From assembly GCF_002078875.1 (NCBI RefSeq), contig NC_034421.1, positions 7,586,365 to 7,650,364 on the forward strand: DNA of 64,000 nucleotides, given 5' to 3'. Numbering within the stretch: the first letter of the stretch is position 1; every line of letters begins with the position of its first letter. Made by a program: the position numbers and the translations under genes. This document shows positions 63,364 to 64,000 of the stretch, piece by piece. Source of the stretch: Numida meleagris. Taxonomy: Eukaryota; Chordata; Aves; Galliformes; Numididae. Below the pieces are notes generated by a model. That model did no database searches, was not told the DNA's origin, and saw only the letters and a program-made list of their open reading frames with translations.

Positions 63364-63606
63364 ATGGCGGCGGAGAACCACTGCGATTTCCCGGTCGCCC
63401 CGATCGGCGGCCTCGGCCTGGGAGGCCCGGGCGGGCCCTGCCGCCGGTGCAGCTCGGCGCCTCCCCCCGGCACCGTGCCCGGCAAGTGGGTGCGGCTGAA
63501 CGTGGGGGGCACCTGCTTCCTGACCACCCGGCAGACGCTCTGCAGGGACCCCAAGTCCTTCCTCTTCCGTCTCTGCCAGGCCGACCCCGACCTGGACTCG
63601 GACAAG
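63364..63606 (+). CDS. KCTD5: BTB/POZ protein KCTD5, first coding exon (81 codons), continues beyond the window
   Basis: The ATG begins MAAENHC, like mammalian KCTD5 (MAENHC), in a good start context (GAGGATGG). A Gly/Pro-rich N-terminus with a CRRCS motif leads into the BTB/T1 domain: [19 protein letters not shown] followed by [16 protein letters not shown] and DLDSDK. A GTGAGG donor follows at 63607, after the same residue as in mammals. KCTD5 is a pentameric BTB protein that acts as a substrate adaptor for cullin-3 ubiquitin ligase and is known to restrain G-beta-gamma and AKT signalling. Paralogues KCTD2 and KCTD17 are similar, but the neighbour PDPK1 supports KCTD5. The gene is cut by the window end, not broken. 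Confidence 0.92.
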
Positions 63607-64000
63607 GTGAGGGAGCGGCGCCGCGGGCGCTCCGGGCCCCGCGTGGCAGCCAGGGCCGCCGCGGCCCAGCGCTGTGCCGGCCCGGGAGCGCTGCCGGCGC
63701 CTCGCTGCGGCAGGCGGGCGCTGCGGGAACGGCGGCTGCGAGCGGAGCGGTCGTGGGGCAGTTCCTAAAGGGCAGCGTTTAGCGAGTCCGCGCGCTCCGA
63801 GGAAGTTTAATTCTCAGGGCAGCGGGGGCTGATGTCTCGTGAACTCCGTGGGTTCTTGAATAGCGCGGCTGGCGTATAAATATCGCAAAGAGAGCGCCGG
63901 ATCGTTTGTGCGTTCATTTACATGTTGACGCTGACCATGTTTAGCAGTAGCGCTTCCATGGAGCGTCTGCCTGCGCCGATGTCGTTCTGTTTCTGCACTG
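63607..64000 (+). other. KCTD5: Start of KCTD5 intron 1
   Basis: GC-rich intronic sequence after the exon 1 donor, the tail of the CpG island, fading towards average composition near the window end. No further exon is visible. Confidence 0.85.

Noticed and set aside
63042..63782. Long open frames on both strands in the KCTD5 island
   Set aside because: Same GC-rich artefact. Only the frame from 63364 encodes a recognisable BTB domain and ends at a proper donor.
1..64000. CRISPR arrays, rRNA, clear tRNA genes or prokaryote-type operons
   Set aside because: None seen. The repeats present are CR1, mariner-like, one unnamed dispersed family and simple repeats, all eukaryotic.

Overview
The window is vertebrate nuclear DNA, almost certainly from a bird and probably a galliform such as chicken. 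Intron-rich genes are separated by CR1 LINE fragments with typical avian 3' ends, and there is a mariner-like fragment of the kind common in chicken. The gene content matches avian sequence homologous to human 16p (chicken chromosome 14, from memory). I see no prokaryotic or viral genes, CRISPR array or rRNA.

Four protein-coding genes lie on the + strand. (1) IL21R, CDS 3889-12306 in 8 coding exons, 592 aa. (2) IL9R, CDS 21875-27515 in 8 coding exons, 481 aa. (3) PDPK1, CDS 32033-58431 in 14 coding exons, 556 aa, with a 13.9 kb first intron and a 3' UTR that probably runs to about 63.09 kb. (4) KCTD5, only the first coding exon, 63364-63606; the gene leaves the window to the right. Every exon set was joined by hand with GT-AG borders and stays in frame to the stop.

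Region by region: 1-3868 is non-coding sequence upstream of IL21R with one CR1 scrap. IL21R introns hold a mariner remnant and simple repeats. 12307-21874 is the IL21R 3' UTR plus intergenic DNA. IL9R follows. 27516-31540 is its 3' UTR and intergenic DNA with CR1 fragments. A CpG island at about 31.54-32.56 kb is the PDPK1 promoter. PDPK1 intron 1 carries a 1.3 kb dead CR1 copy. A second CpG island at about 63.1-63.8 kb is the KCTD5 promoter.

IL21R and IL9R are both type I cytokine receptor chains that work with the common gamma chain and JAK1/JAK3 to activate STATs. Here they sit in tandem with the same series of intron phases (1-2-1-0-1-2-0), which supports an old tandem duplication. PDPK1 is the activation-loop kinase for AKT and other AGC kinases, and KCTD5 is a BTB-domain cullin-3 adaptor. 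The most notable non-obvious signal is a minor-spliceosome (U12-type) intron in PDPK1 at 49226-49723. No undescribed multi-gene system is evident; this is an ordinary vertebrate locus with several points worth checking.
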